Assembly (NCBI GenBank): GCA_034505795.1
Contig: JAPDQM010000009.1
Location: forward strand, 3,298 to 67,297
Direction of reading: 5' to 3'
DNA from: Thermofontimicrobium_A sp034505795
GTDB taxonomy: Bacteria > Zhuqueibacterota > Zhuqueibacteria > Thermofontimicrobiales > Thermofontimicrobiaceae
Length of the DNA stretch: 64,000 bases
The position numbers and the translations under genes were made by a program. Positions within the stretch are counted from its first letter, which is position 1, and each line of letters begins with the position of its first letter. The notes under the pieces were generated by a model that was not told the DNA's origin, made no database searches, and worked only from the letters and a program-made list of their open reading frames with translations. Positions 34,722 to 43,562 of this stretch are shown here, piece after piece.

Positions 34722-35294
34722 TCAGCTCTGTTTAAAGTTAATAATTTTTAAGCCAAACGGATTGGATTCGCTCCGCGCGATGACATTAATATCCAGATCA
34801 AATGTCACATCAATCGGCGATTGTCCTGGAAAGAGTTGTTTGCCCACAACACGCGCCTTGAGCGGAGAACCTTCTTTGACAAGTATTTCACTAATTTCAA
34901 ATTTGATAGTTCCATTGGTATTCTGAACGATGCGGGGGATTTCCGACTCCTTGATCGTTTGGTACATGATGTATTCCAGTTCTTCGGAGCACATTTGCAA
35001 GGCCGTTTTAATATGGCTGTTGAAATTTTCCCGATTGAACTCCAACAAATTCTTGGCAAACTCCGCGCAGAACCGCTGCACTTCGAATACCGACCGCTTT
35101 TGATCGTAGGCTTGTGCCGTGTAGGCATAGCCATCTTTGACAATAAATGTCTGCGGTGGCCGGCTGAAGCCGATATAACACAATACCACCAGCACCAAAT
35201 TCACGCCGATCAGCCCGAGGACGAGGCGCTGCAAGAAAATTTTATTCTTGATCAATTCTCCATAAATTTCATAATATTTGGTTCTCTCTGCCAT
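34722..35294 (-). CDS. VirB8/TraK-like inner-membrane assembly factor
   Basis: 190 residues: a short cytoplasmic head, one membrane helix (about 24-43, LVLGLIGVNLVLVVLCYIGF) and a periplasmic domain with AYTAQAYDQKRSVFEVQRFC and GKQLFPGQSPIDVTFDLDIN, compatible with the NTF2-like fold of VirB8, which nucleates the type IV channel. Identification rests on topology, size and position between VirB6 and VirB9 as much as on sequence. Its stop is two bases before the VirB9 start. Confidence 0.75.
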   Translation of the reverse strand: MAERTKYYEIYGELIKNKIFLQRLVLGLIGVNLVLVVLCYIGFSRPPQTFIVKDGYAYTAQAYDQKRSVFEVQRFCAEFAKNLLEFNRENFNSHIKTALQMCSEELEYIMYQTIKESEIPRIVQNTNGTIKFEISEILVKEGSPLKARVVGKQLFPGQSPIDVTFDLDINVIARSESNPFGLKIINFKQS

Positions 35295-35387
35295 AGCGTT
35301 GTACCTGTTTGATGCTCAAATGACACTGTCTTTACTTTTATTTACAAAACCAATTCATTCCACTGCACCAGGTTGGGGATTACCATT

Positions 35388-36407
35388 TCAGGCAACATGC
35401 TCCTCCGCGGCAATGGTAGCACCTTCAAAAGGCCAACCTTCGCGTCCGATCTCACCACTATCCACCAATTGTCTGACCGCGGCCTCGGTCGATTGCGCGG
35501 CCGGACTACGGGTTAATGCCTGGGCGCTGCCGATAACGCCCGAACTGGTACGACTGGCCACCTGCTGTGTGGTAGCAATGCTAATCATCTTCAATCGCTT
35601 CCAGACGGTAGAAATCACCACGCCCGCAGTGATACCCGTGCCATAACTACCCAGATCGGCTGCCGAGCTACCCCCCTTAAAAATTGCCAGCGACATTTTT
35701 GGAATCAGCACAATCATGATACAAATGATAATCCCCAAAATAAACGACTCCCAGAGCATGCTTTTATCGCCCGCCGTAACCGCTTGCTGGAAAGCCGAGG
35801 AGCCAATCAGGATTTTCACCAGCCGAAATAGAATGGCGATAAGCACCGACCAAAAATTCACTGCGCAAAAGTTGGACAACCAGATTTTGAAGGTATCATG
35901 AAATGTCGGAAACAACGAAATCACAATGGCCAGCGGTCCGAGCAGATAGAAAAAGATCTGCACGATGACTTGAATAATGACAAAAATCTCATAAACAATC
36001 ATCACCAATAAATACGATAGCGACGAGAGCGTTTCCAGGCTGAATAAATTCAGTAGCGAGAAACGCAGACTTGGCCCCTCGGTCGTACCGAAAAACGCGC
36101 TCAGGTAATCGGTCATAATATTCCCGGTTTCGAGATCGAAAATCGCTCGAGCCAGAATAACGAATAGCTTGCCCAACCAGACCGCCCAGATGCGATAAGT
36201 GGCCAGGCCAACAGCGCCGAAACCGATCACAAACAGGTGGTAGATATAATCCCGGCCGCCTTCAGTATCGGTGGACAATCGAAACAACAACGACAGGAAA
36301 TATGCCACCACGCCGAGGGTGAACATATAAATGCAGATGCGGATCATATAATCCACCAACTGCTGCACTGAGCTAAAAAATACTGAATTGAAAAAGATTT
36401 CTAACAT
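35388..36407 (-). CDS. VirB6/TraJ/TrbL-like polytopic inner-membrane subunit
   Basis: 339 residues with at least six hydrophobic helices. The core IIQVIVQIFFYLLGPLAIVISLFPTF followed by FKIWLSNFCAVNFWSVLIAI is the conserved central region of VirB6/TrbL/TraJ, the inner-membrane pore component. The last 80 residues are polar and Ala/Ser-rich. It is preceded by the VirB5/TrbJ-like gene and followed by VirB8, as in Bacteroidetes tra operons. Confidence 0.82.
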   Translation of the reverse strand: MLEIFFNSVFFSSVQQLVDYMIRICIYMFTLGVVAYFLSLLFRLSTDTEGGRDYIYHLFVIGFGAVGLATYRIWAVWLGKLFVILARAIFDLETGNIMTDYLSAFFGTTEGPSLRFSLLNLFSLETLSSLSYLLVMIVYEIFVIIQVIVQIFFYLLGPLAIVISLFPTFHDTFKIWLSNFCAVNFWSVLIAILFRLVKILIGSSAFQQAVTAGDKSMLWESFILGIIICIMIVLIPKMSLAIFKGGSSAADLGSYGTGITAGVVISTVWKRLKMISIATTQQVASRTSSGVIGSAQALTRSPAAQSTEAAVRQLVDSGEIGREGWPFEGATIAAEEHVA

Positions 36408-36506
36408 AATGGCCTCTAATTACCGCATTCGATCGGCTAGGATGCCTCGTTCCCCGGCCCTCCTGGCCCCATCTTGCCGCGGTTGCTTAAGATTTTCTCT
36501 GATCGG

Positions 36507-37391
36507 TCATTCAAACGGCGCCGGGATGAGGTCAAAAAAACCATAGCGGATTTTCGATGTCCGATTAACCTGGTTTTTGAGCGTCTTCCAATCCACTTTG
36601 GAGCGAAGATAATTCATTTTCTCATCATAAAGGTTCAATTCATCCTGATGTGCCTTCTCGGTCAACTGCAGATATTTTTCATAATAATTATTCGAGAGAT
36701 CGCGCAGCTTCACCGCCTCCAATAGCAACTGCGTTCGCTCCGCTGTGGTGAATTTATTGGCTTGATTGGAGAGTTGTTGGTTTAACTCAACTGCCATGGA
36801 GTCATATGTTTTGGCCAGCACCTGGCATTTGAGCGCATATTCAAAGAGCGCTTGCGAAAAGGCCTGTTGCCCCACCAGGGCATTATGCCGCCGCTGCTCT
36901 GCATCCGTTGGTACTTGCTGATCCGTAACCGATAATGAAAAACTTTCGTACGTGCGCTTCAATTCATTGGCGTTGTTGATCAAGGCTTCGGCATTGGTCG
37001 CAGCCATTTTCACCTCGCTGGTCAAACTGGGAAACCAGTAATCCATCCGATCGGCATTGATTACAAAATTGGTCAGCGAATAGGTGCGCGTGAGATCGAG
37101 GTTCTCGATCGCCTTGAAATCCCGATACAAGCTCTGGCTAAATTCGATGTCATTTCGCAGCAGGGTATAGGTATCATAAAACTGCTTGAGTTGCTGAATC
37201 ATCTTGGCCGTTTGCAGCCGCTGCTCTTCCAGCGCCAGATTGTGCTTCATGGCAATTTCGCGCAACGTATTAAGAATGAGCGTGTTGTTGGGATCAAAGA
37301 ATTGTGCCGCAGCCGGGCGCCAGAGAAGCAGCCAGCTCATCAGCAGCCCAAGATGTGCCAATTGTCGTCTATCGAATAACCTGGTCCACAT
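36507..37391 (-). CDS. Secreted coiled-coil protein, VirB5/TrbJ/TraI-like
   Basis: 294 residues with a signal peptide (about 1-30, ending RPAAAQ). Most of the rest is long helices (LALEEQRLQTAKMIQQLKQF, LLLEAVKLRDLSNNYYEKYL), as in TrbJ and VirB5 proteins that decorate the pilus tip or stabilise the channel. Its ATG lies inside the last codons of virB4 (22-bp overlap), indicating coupled translation. The assignment rests on position between VirB4 and VirB6, size, export signal and coiled-coil character. Confidence 0.65.
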   Translation of the reverse strand: MWTRLFDRRQLAHLGLLMSWLLLWRPAAAQFFDPNNTLILNTLREIAMKHNLALEEQRLQTAKMIQQLKQFYDTYTLLRNDIEFSQSLYRDFKAIENLDLTRTYSLTNFVINADRMDYWFPSLTSEVKMAATNAEALINNANELKRTYESFSLSVTDQQVPTDAEQRRHNALVGQQAFSQALFEYALKCQVLAKTYDSMAVELNQQLSNQANKFTTAERTQLLLEAVKLRDLSNNYYEKYLQLTEKAHQDELNLYDEKMNYLRSKVDWKTLKNQVNRTSKIRYGFFDLIPAPFE

Positions 37392-39819
37392 GTTCGTACG
37401 CCTTTTTTTTCGCTAATTGGTCGATCGCCTTGAGCAGATTGCCACTGTACTGGGTCAATTGATTTTCCAATTCATTGTTTTCCTGCCGATTGGTGGTGAA
37501 GAGGTAATGATCGTATGCGCTCGTATCCACTTTCATCACCGTCTTCTGGCCATCGCGGTCCAGGAAAAATTCTCCCCGGCGCAAACTGGCGATCACCGCC
37601 AACTCATATTCGCCATAGCCAAATGCTCTGGCTAGCGACTCCAACTGTTTGGGCTTGTGCGCCAGAATAAAATGATTGAGCGCATTGTCTTTGATGGGCG
37701 TGGAAAAGCTCACAGCATCAATGTCATCAATCGACTGCGAAATTGCGAAAATGCCCGCCCCCATCTTTCGTGAGGTTCGGAACAGCTCCACCACGAGATG
37801 GCCGATGGTCGTATTGTCATCCAATACCTTCCATAGCTCATCGGCAAAGATCACCTTCTGCTGATTCAGATTTCGCTCCATCAATTCCCATAGCAATCCA
37901 GTAATGATAATGGCGATAATCCCTTGCAAATCGGGATGATTCTCCAGCCCCTTTAAATCAAAACACACCAGATCCTCGCGAATATCAATCATCTGGTCGG
38001 CACACAGGAATCGGCTGTATTCGCCATGGGTGTACATGTACATCTTCCTCGCCAGCAATTTGACATCGACGTAGCCTTCCTCGTCCTTTTGCTTGGCAAA
38101 GAATTCCACGAAAGTCTTCAAATTCCGTTGACCGCGATGTTCGGCCACATATTTTTCCAGCACTTTGCTGATGAATGCTTGCTCCACCTTGGAGATGGAT
38201 TTTTCTTCGCGCTCTAGGAGGAGCTTCTCAATGAACGCTCGCAGGAAAAGCTGCTTTTTGCTATCGAAATTATCCCCAATCAATGCAAAAGGATTCAATG
38301 GGATCGGATGCTCCATGTTCAGTTCAATATAGCGGCCGTTTAGCAGCGTGATCATCTTCTTGTAGCTGCCGCCAATATTGCCCACGCCGCCCACATCGAG
38401 CCCAAATACCTTCACTCCTTGCTCCAGCAATTGCAATAGCAGTGCCTGCATCAAATAACTTTTGCCCGTTCCGGTCGGACCGATAATGATTGCGTTCCAG
38501 CTATTCAATTTGGGATCGAAGTAATCGAACAGTATCGGCTCATTGTTCCGATTTTTCACCACCACTCCACGGTGATAGCCCCGATTGAAGTTGCTGAGAC
38601 TGATGAATTGCCCCGCATTCGAGGTCTTCACCAACAGCCGATGGTAATTTTCTGCTGAATTGCCAGGCAGGCAACTGACGAAAATCGGCAAAATATCCAG
38701 CGTCTCCAACACCGCCTGGCTTTTATCGATATTGCTAAACGCCAGCGACGTCCGGTTTATTTTCTCATTCAATCGATCGATATCGGTATCATTGATCAGG
38801 ACGTTCAGACTGATGGTGGTTAATTTTTTATGTTGATGATAAATTTCATCCAACAATTCATTGATTTCGCGGTAGCGGACCTCGCTTTTCCGCCCCTCGC
38901 GATTGTGCGAAAAATTCATAATAAAGCGGGTGAAATTGAGCTTGCGCGACAGCCGCGCCACCTCCCGATCCATGTCGACATTCTGGCAGGAGAGGACCAC
39001 CCGATGCGGAAATGGCAAATTGTGCAATAGCGGAAATAGATAGGGCAGCGGAATGCCATTGAGCAAATAATGCGATCGCGTCACCTCGGGCAGCAAACTA
39101 AGTGACAGACAGGCAACATATTGATTGCCAATTTTCAGGTAACCTCGTTCCACCGCATAGTCCCGACAGGCCAATTCGTTATTTAAGGCCATGCCGGAAA
39201 TCTGCCCCTCGAAATTATCCGCTGTGATGTTGATCGCGCGGTACAGCGCCGTGGCCAGTTCGTCATTATTGAGCCGCCGCAGACGAACACCGGTTTGCTC
39301 CAGGTTGCTCCGAATCGCTTTCAGATCATTGTTTCTGGCAACCACCATACGATCGTGCTCCGCCTTCAATCGCTGCACCACCGCGCCATTGGTCAGCGAA
39401 ATATTAAATGGCGTCCGAGCGGCTGGTGTAGCTTCGAAATCCACAAACAGATAATTGTGGCAGCGAAGATATTTGTAATATGAGAAATATTGATAGCGGT
39501 TAAATTTGAAATAATTCAACACCGGATCATCGGTAAAAACGAAATCCTCTTTGTACGGAAAATAATCCAGACTGTAGTAAAACTGCAAATTGATCGTCGG
39601 ATCCAGACTATTGAGCGCATTTTCAATCGTCACGGCCATTGAATCATACTCGCTACTGGCCAGGCCCATATTATCCAGCGATTCGATTTCAAAGCCCGCC
39701 ACAAAATTGCCATTCTTTTTAATAATAAAATCATCCAGAATGTCAAGATAGGGTAAATATTTTGCCAATGACGTTCGGTAGCGATACGATTCCCGCTCTG
39801 TTAATTTGGTATAGTTCAT
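37369..39819 (-). CDS. virB4: VirB4/TraG-family type IV secretion ATPase
   Basis: 816 residues. The N-terminal half is the VirB4 family domain. The C-terminal AAA+-like domain has Walker A GPTGTGKS (447-454), KVFGLDVGGVGNIGGSYKK, the family-typical PIPLNPF, and Walker B VIFADELWKVL near 650, then a GAGIFAISQSIDD segment. VirB4 powers pilus assembly and substrate transfer and is the universal marker of type IV secretion systems. It follows the VirB3-like gene after 218 bp and overlaps the next gene by 22 bp. The adjacent VirB3, B6, B8, B9 and B10 types fit a complete apparatus. Confidence 0.95.
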   Translation of the reverse strand: MNYTKLTERESYRYRTSLAKYLPYLDILDDFIIKKNGNFVAGFEIESLDNMGLASSEYDSMAVTIENALNSLDPTINLQFYYSLDYFPYKEDFVFTDDPVLNYFKFNRYQYFSYYKYLRCHNYLFVDFEATPAARTPFNISLTNGAVVQRLKAEHDRMVVARNNDLKAIRSNLEQTGVRLRRLNNDELATALYRAINITADNFEGQISGMALNNELACRDYAVERGYLKIGNQYVACLSLSLLPEVTRSHYLLNGIPLPYLFPLLHNLPFPHRVVLSCQNVDMDREVARLSRKLNFTRFIMNFSHNREGRKSEVRYREINELLDEIYHQHKKLTTISLNVLINDTDIDRLNEKINRTSLAFSNIDKSQAVLETLDILPIFVSCLPGNSAENYHRLLVKTSNAGQFISLSNFNRGYHRGVVVKNRNNEPILFDYFDPKLNSWNAIIIGPTGTGKSYLMQALLLQLLEQGVKVFGLDVGGVGNIGGSYKKMITLLNGRYIELNMEHPIPLNPFALIGDNFDSKKQLFLRAFIEKLLLEREEKSISKVEQAFISKVLEKYVAEHRGQRNLKTFVEFFAKQKDEEGYVDVKLLARKMYMYTHGEYSRFLCADQMIDIREDLVCFDLKGLENHPDLQGIIAIIITGLLWELMERNLNQQKVIFADELWKVLDDNTTIGHLVVELFRTSRKMGAGIFAISQSIDDIDAVSFSTPIKDNALNHFILAHKPKQLESLARAFGYGEYELAVIASLRRGEFFLDRDGQKTVMKVDTSAYDHYLFTTNRQENNELENQLTQYSGNLLKAIDQLAKKKAYEHVDQVIR

Positions 39820-40037
39820 TTGCCTATTCTTTGCTAAAAATTCTATTTTGACAATATGGCGAATTCAGCCCCATATGATCAGTTGGAGCCATTTTCCCGT
39901 TCTTCTCTTCCCATCGGACGGACAAATGACCACAATGGTGATCCGAAGCATTGTCCATAAGAATTGGATCTCAGGGGAATTGCAGCTCCTTGGATATTAG
40001 CACCAATATTCGCTGCCCGCCGGCAACTGCATTTCGC

Positions 40038-40370
40038 CTAATGTTGAGCCATCTTCTTTTCCGATACTGAATCAGTATCGGTTTTCAGATAATTCCGCTC
40101 ATCCAGCACAAACGCTGATAATTTCCGCGGCCAGATGAATCGGGAAAAAATAAACGATGCCAGACCATAATCGAAATGGGACACTTTAGCTGCCAACCGA
40201 AACAGGAAAAACAGAAACCCTTCAATCAACAAGATGAAACCAAAGTTGATGTCGAACAGAGTAAAGATCGGAAATAGCAGCAAGGGCACTGCCAGCAAAA
40301 TAAAGACCTCCGGCAGATTAAGCCCAGCAATTTGTCCCCGAAGTTGAATGTCGCGATAACATTTTTCCAT
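40038..40370 (-). CDS. VirB3-like small inner-membrane protein
   Basis: 110 residues with two closely spaced membrane helices (about 20-38 and 43-58: PEVFILLAVPLLLFPIFTLF, then FGFILLIEGFLFFLFR) and a polar tail. This is the size and topology of VirB3/TraF, which docks VirB4. Its place between VirB2-like pilin and VirB4 supports the call. Gaps of over 200 bp on both sides are unusual for this order and contain nothing I can identify. Confidence 0.72.
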   Translation of the reverse strand: MEKCYRDIQLRGQIAGLNLPEVFILLAVPLLLFPIFTLFDINFGFILLIEGFLFFLFRLAAKVSHFDYGLASFIFSRFIWPRKLSAFVLDERNYLKTDTDSVSEKKMAQH

Positions 40371-40598
40371 GACAAACTGTCGTTAGGTTAATTCCAGAAA
40401 AGAAAACATGATGTCATCCGTCCGGGAGGAGTGAGGGCCAACTTCACCGTCCGTTCAATCATGAGTTCACTCGAACCTGGCTTCGTCACCCACCAATGGA
40501 CCGGTAGGATGCAGCAAATGGTCCTCATACAAGTTGCGAATCCTTTCCCCCAGACAACTTTACGCAAGTGCCGGTTTTAGAGTGAACTCAGGTTTGAA

Positions 40599-40841
40599 TT
40601 AAAAGGAAGCCGAGGCTCCTGGCACTAAAGAGATCAGCGCCGGGATGATGAACTTGGCACCATAGATGATAATGGCAGCGATGGCGATTCCGATGAGCTG
40701 CTTTTTGGCCTTCTCCTGTCGACCGCCATCGGCGCTGGCCATGTTGAAGCCAGCCACAATCAAGGCGAGCACTAAAATGAAAGAAGCCATATACACCAAA
40801 ACATCAATGATGTTTTTTAACGCCCCAGTAATCGTTTGCAT
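40599..40841 (-). CDS. VirB2/TrbC-like pilin
   Basis: 80 residues with two hydrophobic helices (about 12-32 and 49-71) separated by a short charged loop, GRQEKAKKQLIG. This is the classic VirB2/TrbC layout in which the loop faces the cytoplasm before maturation. The C-terminal ASASF tail is short, and no separate signal peptide is obvious. It follows the VirD4-like gene and precedes the VirB3-like gene. Pilin genes diverge quickly, so the call rests on size, topology and position. Confidence 0.75.
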   Translation of the reverse strand: MQTITGALKNIIDVLVYMASFILVLALIVAGFNMASADGGRQEKAKKQLIGIAIAAIIIYGAKFIIPALISLVPGASASF

Positions 40842-41028
40842 AGTATCCTCCTACATAATTTGACCCATTAAAATTCTGCTGCGTGCAACATATTAACCCG
40901 AAACCCAAGGCCACCTCAAAGAAATACGCCAAGAATCGGTGGCACATGGATTTTTAAAGCATTATTCCTGGCGTAAATAATATGAATCAGTATCGTTAAA
41001 AATTCATCTTGTGATATTCTCGCTGCCG

Positions 41029-42819
41029 TTAGTCCGCCCGATCACGATCCTGACCACCGAATGGCAGCAACTCGTCGAATTTGAAATAACCCGTTTTTAG
41101 CACTGACAGAAATCTTGGCCGACGCATGAACAGCACGCAGCGGCCCACCTCCAGATGCTTCAGAAAATTGGGATCCGCCAGATTAAATTTTCGCTCACCC
41201 TGGCCCAGCGATTCCACATGCCCAAAACGATCCTGCATCATCTGAATGCTATCGGGACTGCCCAATTGAAAACAGCACACAATGTTGGTGTGATCGATCA
41301 ACTGGTTGATAAAAACTTTCGACAGGTTCAGCGCCGGATCATCCAATTCTGCCAGAGATTGATTGGAATAACAGACGCTGACGCCAACCCCGCGACAGGC
41401 CTCTAACAACTGAATGAAGTGCGGGCTGACAAATTTCGCCATTTCATCGATGACCAGCAAGCCCTCTTTTGCGCTGCTGTCTCCACCCTGCAAGGCCAGC
41501 CGATGAAAACAGTGGGCTATATCCTGCAAAATAAGCTGCCCCAAAAAGCGAGTGGCGCCTTCATGGCTTTGCATCGGCAATGTAAAGTAGCAGTCCCGAT
41601 GTCCGTGATAAATATCCACAATATCGATCTGCGGCCGATCGGTGTTCAACAACTCGCCATAGCCCGATTGCATCAAATCCCGCAGCATCCCAATGAAGAA
41701 CCCCACACTGGCCTGAAATGCGGAGTAGTTCATCTGAATCTCCTGCAAGCCATGCTTCACATAAAAATCGGCTACTCGTTCGCCTTGCCGGGCTAAAAAC
41801 CCGCGTGACTGAAAATATTCCAGCAGTTCCCGCAGATTGAACGAAGTGTTGGTTTCCTCCATTGCGCGCAAAAAGATCGTCAGCGCTGAGTCCAATCGCT
41901 CCCGACTGGCGGCTGGGTGTTGTGACCAGTCGATGCTGTTCATGATCTTGCTTTTCACCTCGCTGGCCGTACCGCAGAGCAACGGATTATAGGTTGCTGA
42001 TCGTGCTGGATCCAGCGGATTGAAATAATAAATATCCCGCCCCTGCGCCAGTGATACTGCGATAGTATAAAAGCGATCGATATTTTGTCGTGACGCCTTG
42101 CCATCAATGACGATGGTGGCGACATTGCGCCGCATCTCCTGAAACCAAATCGGCTGAATAATGCTTTCGGTTTTGCCAGTGCCCGGCGCACCCACTACCT
42201 GCAAATGCCCTTTTAACCAGTCCCGCTTGATAAAAAACGGTCGGCTATCGGCTGTCAAATCCAATCCCAGGAAGATCTCATCGGCTTTGGCGACTTGACT
42301 GAATTTGACAATATCCACTTCACGAACCGCCTTATCCCGCAATCTGACTGCTTTGCTGAGCGATGATCGGGTTTTCAAAGAGCGATAAATAAAGTTGACA
42401 ATGATGAGAATCGGCGCGGCGCAAAAATAAAGGGAGCCGAGAAAATCCCAAATTCTCAAATTGCCCCCGTTCAAATAGTATAGCAAATGATTGATCGGCG
42501 TGACCAGCAGTTGCAGCATTTTCATGATATCATTATAAATCTGCAGAAACAACCTGCCCCCATATCTCACGCCAAGCCAGAAGCTCGGTGCCGATTGAAA
42601 AAAAGCAATGGTTTTGTGAATGAGATAGTATCCCAGCAACAGCGGCGGCAAAATTTTAAGGCCACGTCGCGCCCACTTTTGACCAGGAGAAATCTTAAGC
42701 TGATATTTCTTAAAAAAAATGGGCTGAATGAGATACTCAAATAGCGTGTCCGCCAAAAACCAGGGAATCAGAAACGGCAGCGATATCAGGCTGACCAGAG
42801 TCTTGAAAAATATTTTCAC
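41029..42819 (-). CDS. virD4: VirD4/TraG-type coupling protein
   Basis: 596 residues: N-terminal membrane region (helices near 10-25, 55-75 and 128-146), then the nucleotide-binding domain with Walker A GAPGTGKT (210-217), VIDGKAS, YYFNPLDPARSATYNPL, Walker B GLLVIDEMAKF and VSVCYSNQSLAELDD. Coupling proteins recruit substrates, usually relaxase-DNA complexes or effector proteins, to the channel. It is the first gene of the minus-strand type IV run. Its upstream region, shared with divergent asnA, holds phased half-sites and tandem octamers. No relaxase gene accompanies it here. Confidence 0.92.
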   Translation of the reverse strand: MKIFFKTLVSLISLPFLIPWFLADTLFEYLIQPIFFKKYQLKISPGQKWARRGLKILPPLLLGYYLIHKTIAFFQSAPSFWLGVRYGGRLFLQIYNDIMKMLQLLVTPINHLLYYLNGGNLRIWDFLGSLYFCAAPILIIVNFIYRSLKTRSSLSKAVRLRDKAVREVDIVKFSQVAKADEIFLGLDLTADSRPFFIKRDWLKGHLQVVGAPGTGKTESIIQPIWFQEMRRNVATIVIDGKASRQNIDRFYTIAVSLAQGRDIYYFNPLDPARSATYNPLLCGTASEVKSKIMNSIDWSQHPAASRERLDSALTIFLRAMEETNTSFNLRELLEYFQSRGFLARQGERVADFYVKHGLQEIQMNYSAFQASVGFFIGMLRDLMQSGYGELLNTDRPQIDIVDIYHGHRDCYFTLPMQSHEGATRFLGQLILQDIAHCFHRLALQGGDSSAKEGLLVIDEMAKFVSPHFIQLLEACRGVGVSVCYSNQSLAELDDPALNLSKVFINQLIDHTNIVCCFQLGSPDSIQMMQDRFGHVESLGQGERKFNLADPNFLKHLEVGRCVLFMRRPRFLSVLKTGYFKFDELLPFGGQDRDRAD

Positions 42820-43032
42820 GGCTGTGCCTTTTCCATTTATTGCGCAGAAATTCTGCCCCGAGCCCTTGCTTCCGTACTGAAAGTTTTCACTACCAGTTTT
42901 TGGCGAAAACGGTTCGGCACGGAAGTCATTAGAGCAATAATCGAGCCAAAAATTAAAGCGCTGTAATTGTTTTATAAGCCCATCGTCTGCGAATCATGCC
43001 AAACAAAAAATCAATGCAAAAACGAAACTTTT

Positions 43033-43080
43033 GGTCACGACATGGTCAATTTTCGACCACCCCTTAACCAAATTTGACCA
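43033..43080. promoter_or_regulatory. Helically phased GGTCA/GACCA half-sites
   Basis: GGTCA at 43033 and 43044, GACCA at 43055, AACCA at 43066 and GACCA at 43076: five related half-sites at 10-11 bp steps on one face of the helix. ATGGTCAA (43042-43049) and TTGACCAT (43074-43081) form a perfect 8-bp inverted repeat. It looks like a binding array for a DNA-binding protein 210-260 bp upstream of virD4. Confidence 0.5.
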
Positions 43081-43215
43081 TTTTGTAACTTCTCCAACCC
43101 TTCCCGTTGACAGCCCAAGTCAAATAACATGCTGCCATTCCATCATCTCAAAATCCCAAGATTCCACATTGTTCTGACCTTGTCTTGTCCCACGACTCAA
43201 TCATCTAACTGTTGA

Positions 43216-43287
43216 ATTATTCCATTATTCCATTATTCCACCATTCCATTACTCCAACACTCCAGTACTCCAATTTTCCAATTCTCC
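43216..43287. repeat. Nine tandem 8-bp repeats (ATTATTCC type)
   Basis: Three exact ATTATTCC units, then ACCATTCC, ATTACTCC, AACACTCC, AGTACTCC, AATTTTCC and AATTCTCC: 72 bp in strict 8-base register with invariant A at position 1 and TCC at the end. It is non-coding and strand-asymmetric (pyrimidine-rich on plus). It is not a CRISPR, because units are contiguous. Confidence 0.85.
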
Positions 43288-43562
43288 CATGTTCTAACGG
43301 TATCATTCTTACATCATCAAAAAAATGGCTTGCTTCTCAATCAAAAGTTTCATATACTCTCGCCAATGCCAAAATTTTGAGCACCCATTTTTCAAAGCTT
43401 AATTTCTGACACTGGTAAGGACGACTGCGATCTCCTATTGCTTGAAAACCAAGGCTGTGCTATCGTAATATCGCAGAAATTAAAGAAATTGTCAAGCGAA
43501 AAATTTGCGCCGATGTGCTGAATGCAACTGAATTAACCTTGCAGTCTGGAAGGGATTTAAAG

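Larger units (their letters stand above)
42820..43562. other. Large non-coding region between divergent virD4 and asnA
   Basis: About 740 bp, the longest gene-free stretch in the window. It contains the phased GGTCA array (43033-43080), the octamer array (43216-43287) and a pyrimidine-rich stretch between about 43130 and 43200. The asnA ribosome binding site GGAAGGGA is near 43549. I found no confident -35/-10 pair for virD4; TTGCTT (from 43439) with TATCGT 17 bases on is a weak candidate for asnA. Confidence 0.5.

Noticed and set aside
43216..43287. Tandem octamers considered as a CRISPR array
   Set aside because: Units are 8 bp and contiguous with no spacers, and no cas genes are nearby.
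30403..43562. Integrative element boundaries (attachment sites, integrase, tRNA) around the secretion operon
   Set aside because: No flanking direct repeats, integrase or tRNA could be seen; both neighbours are ordinary intact genes.
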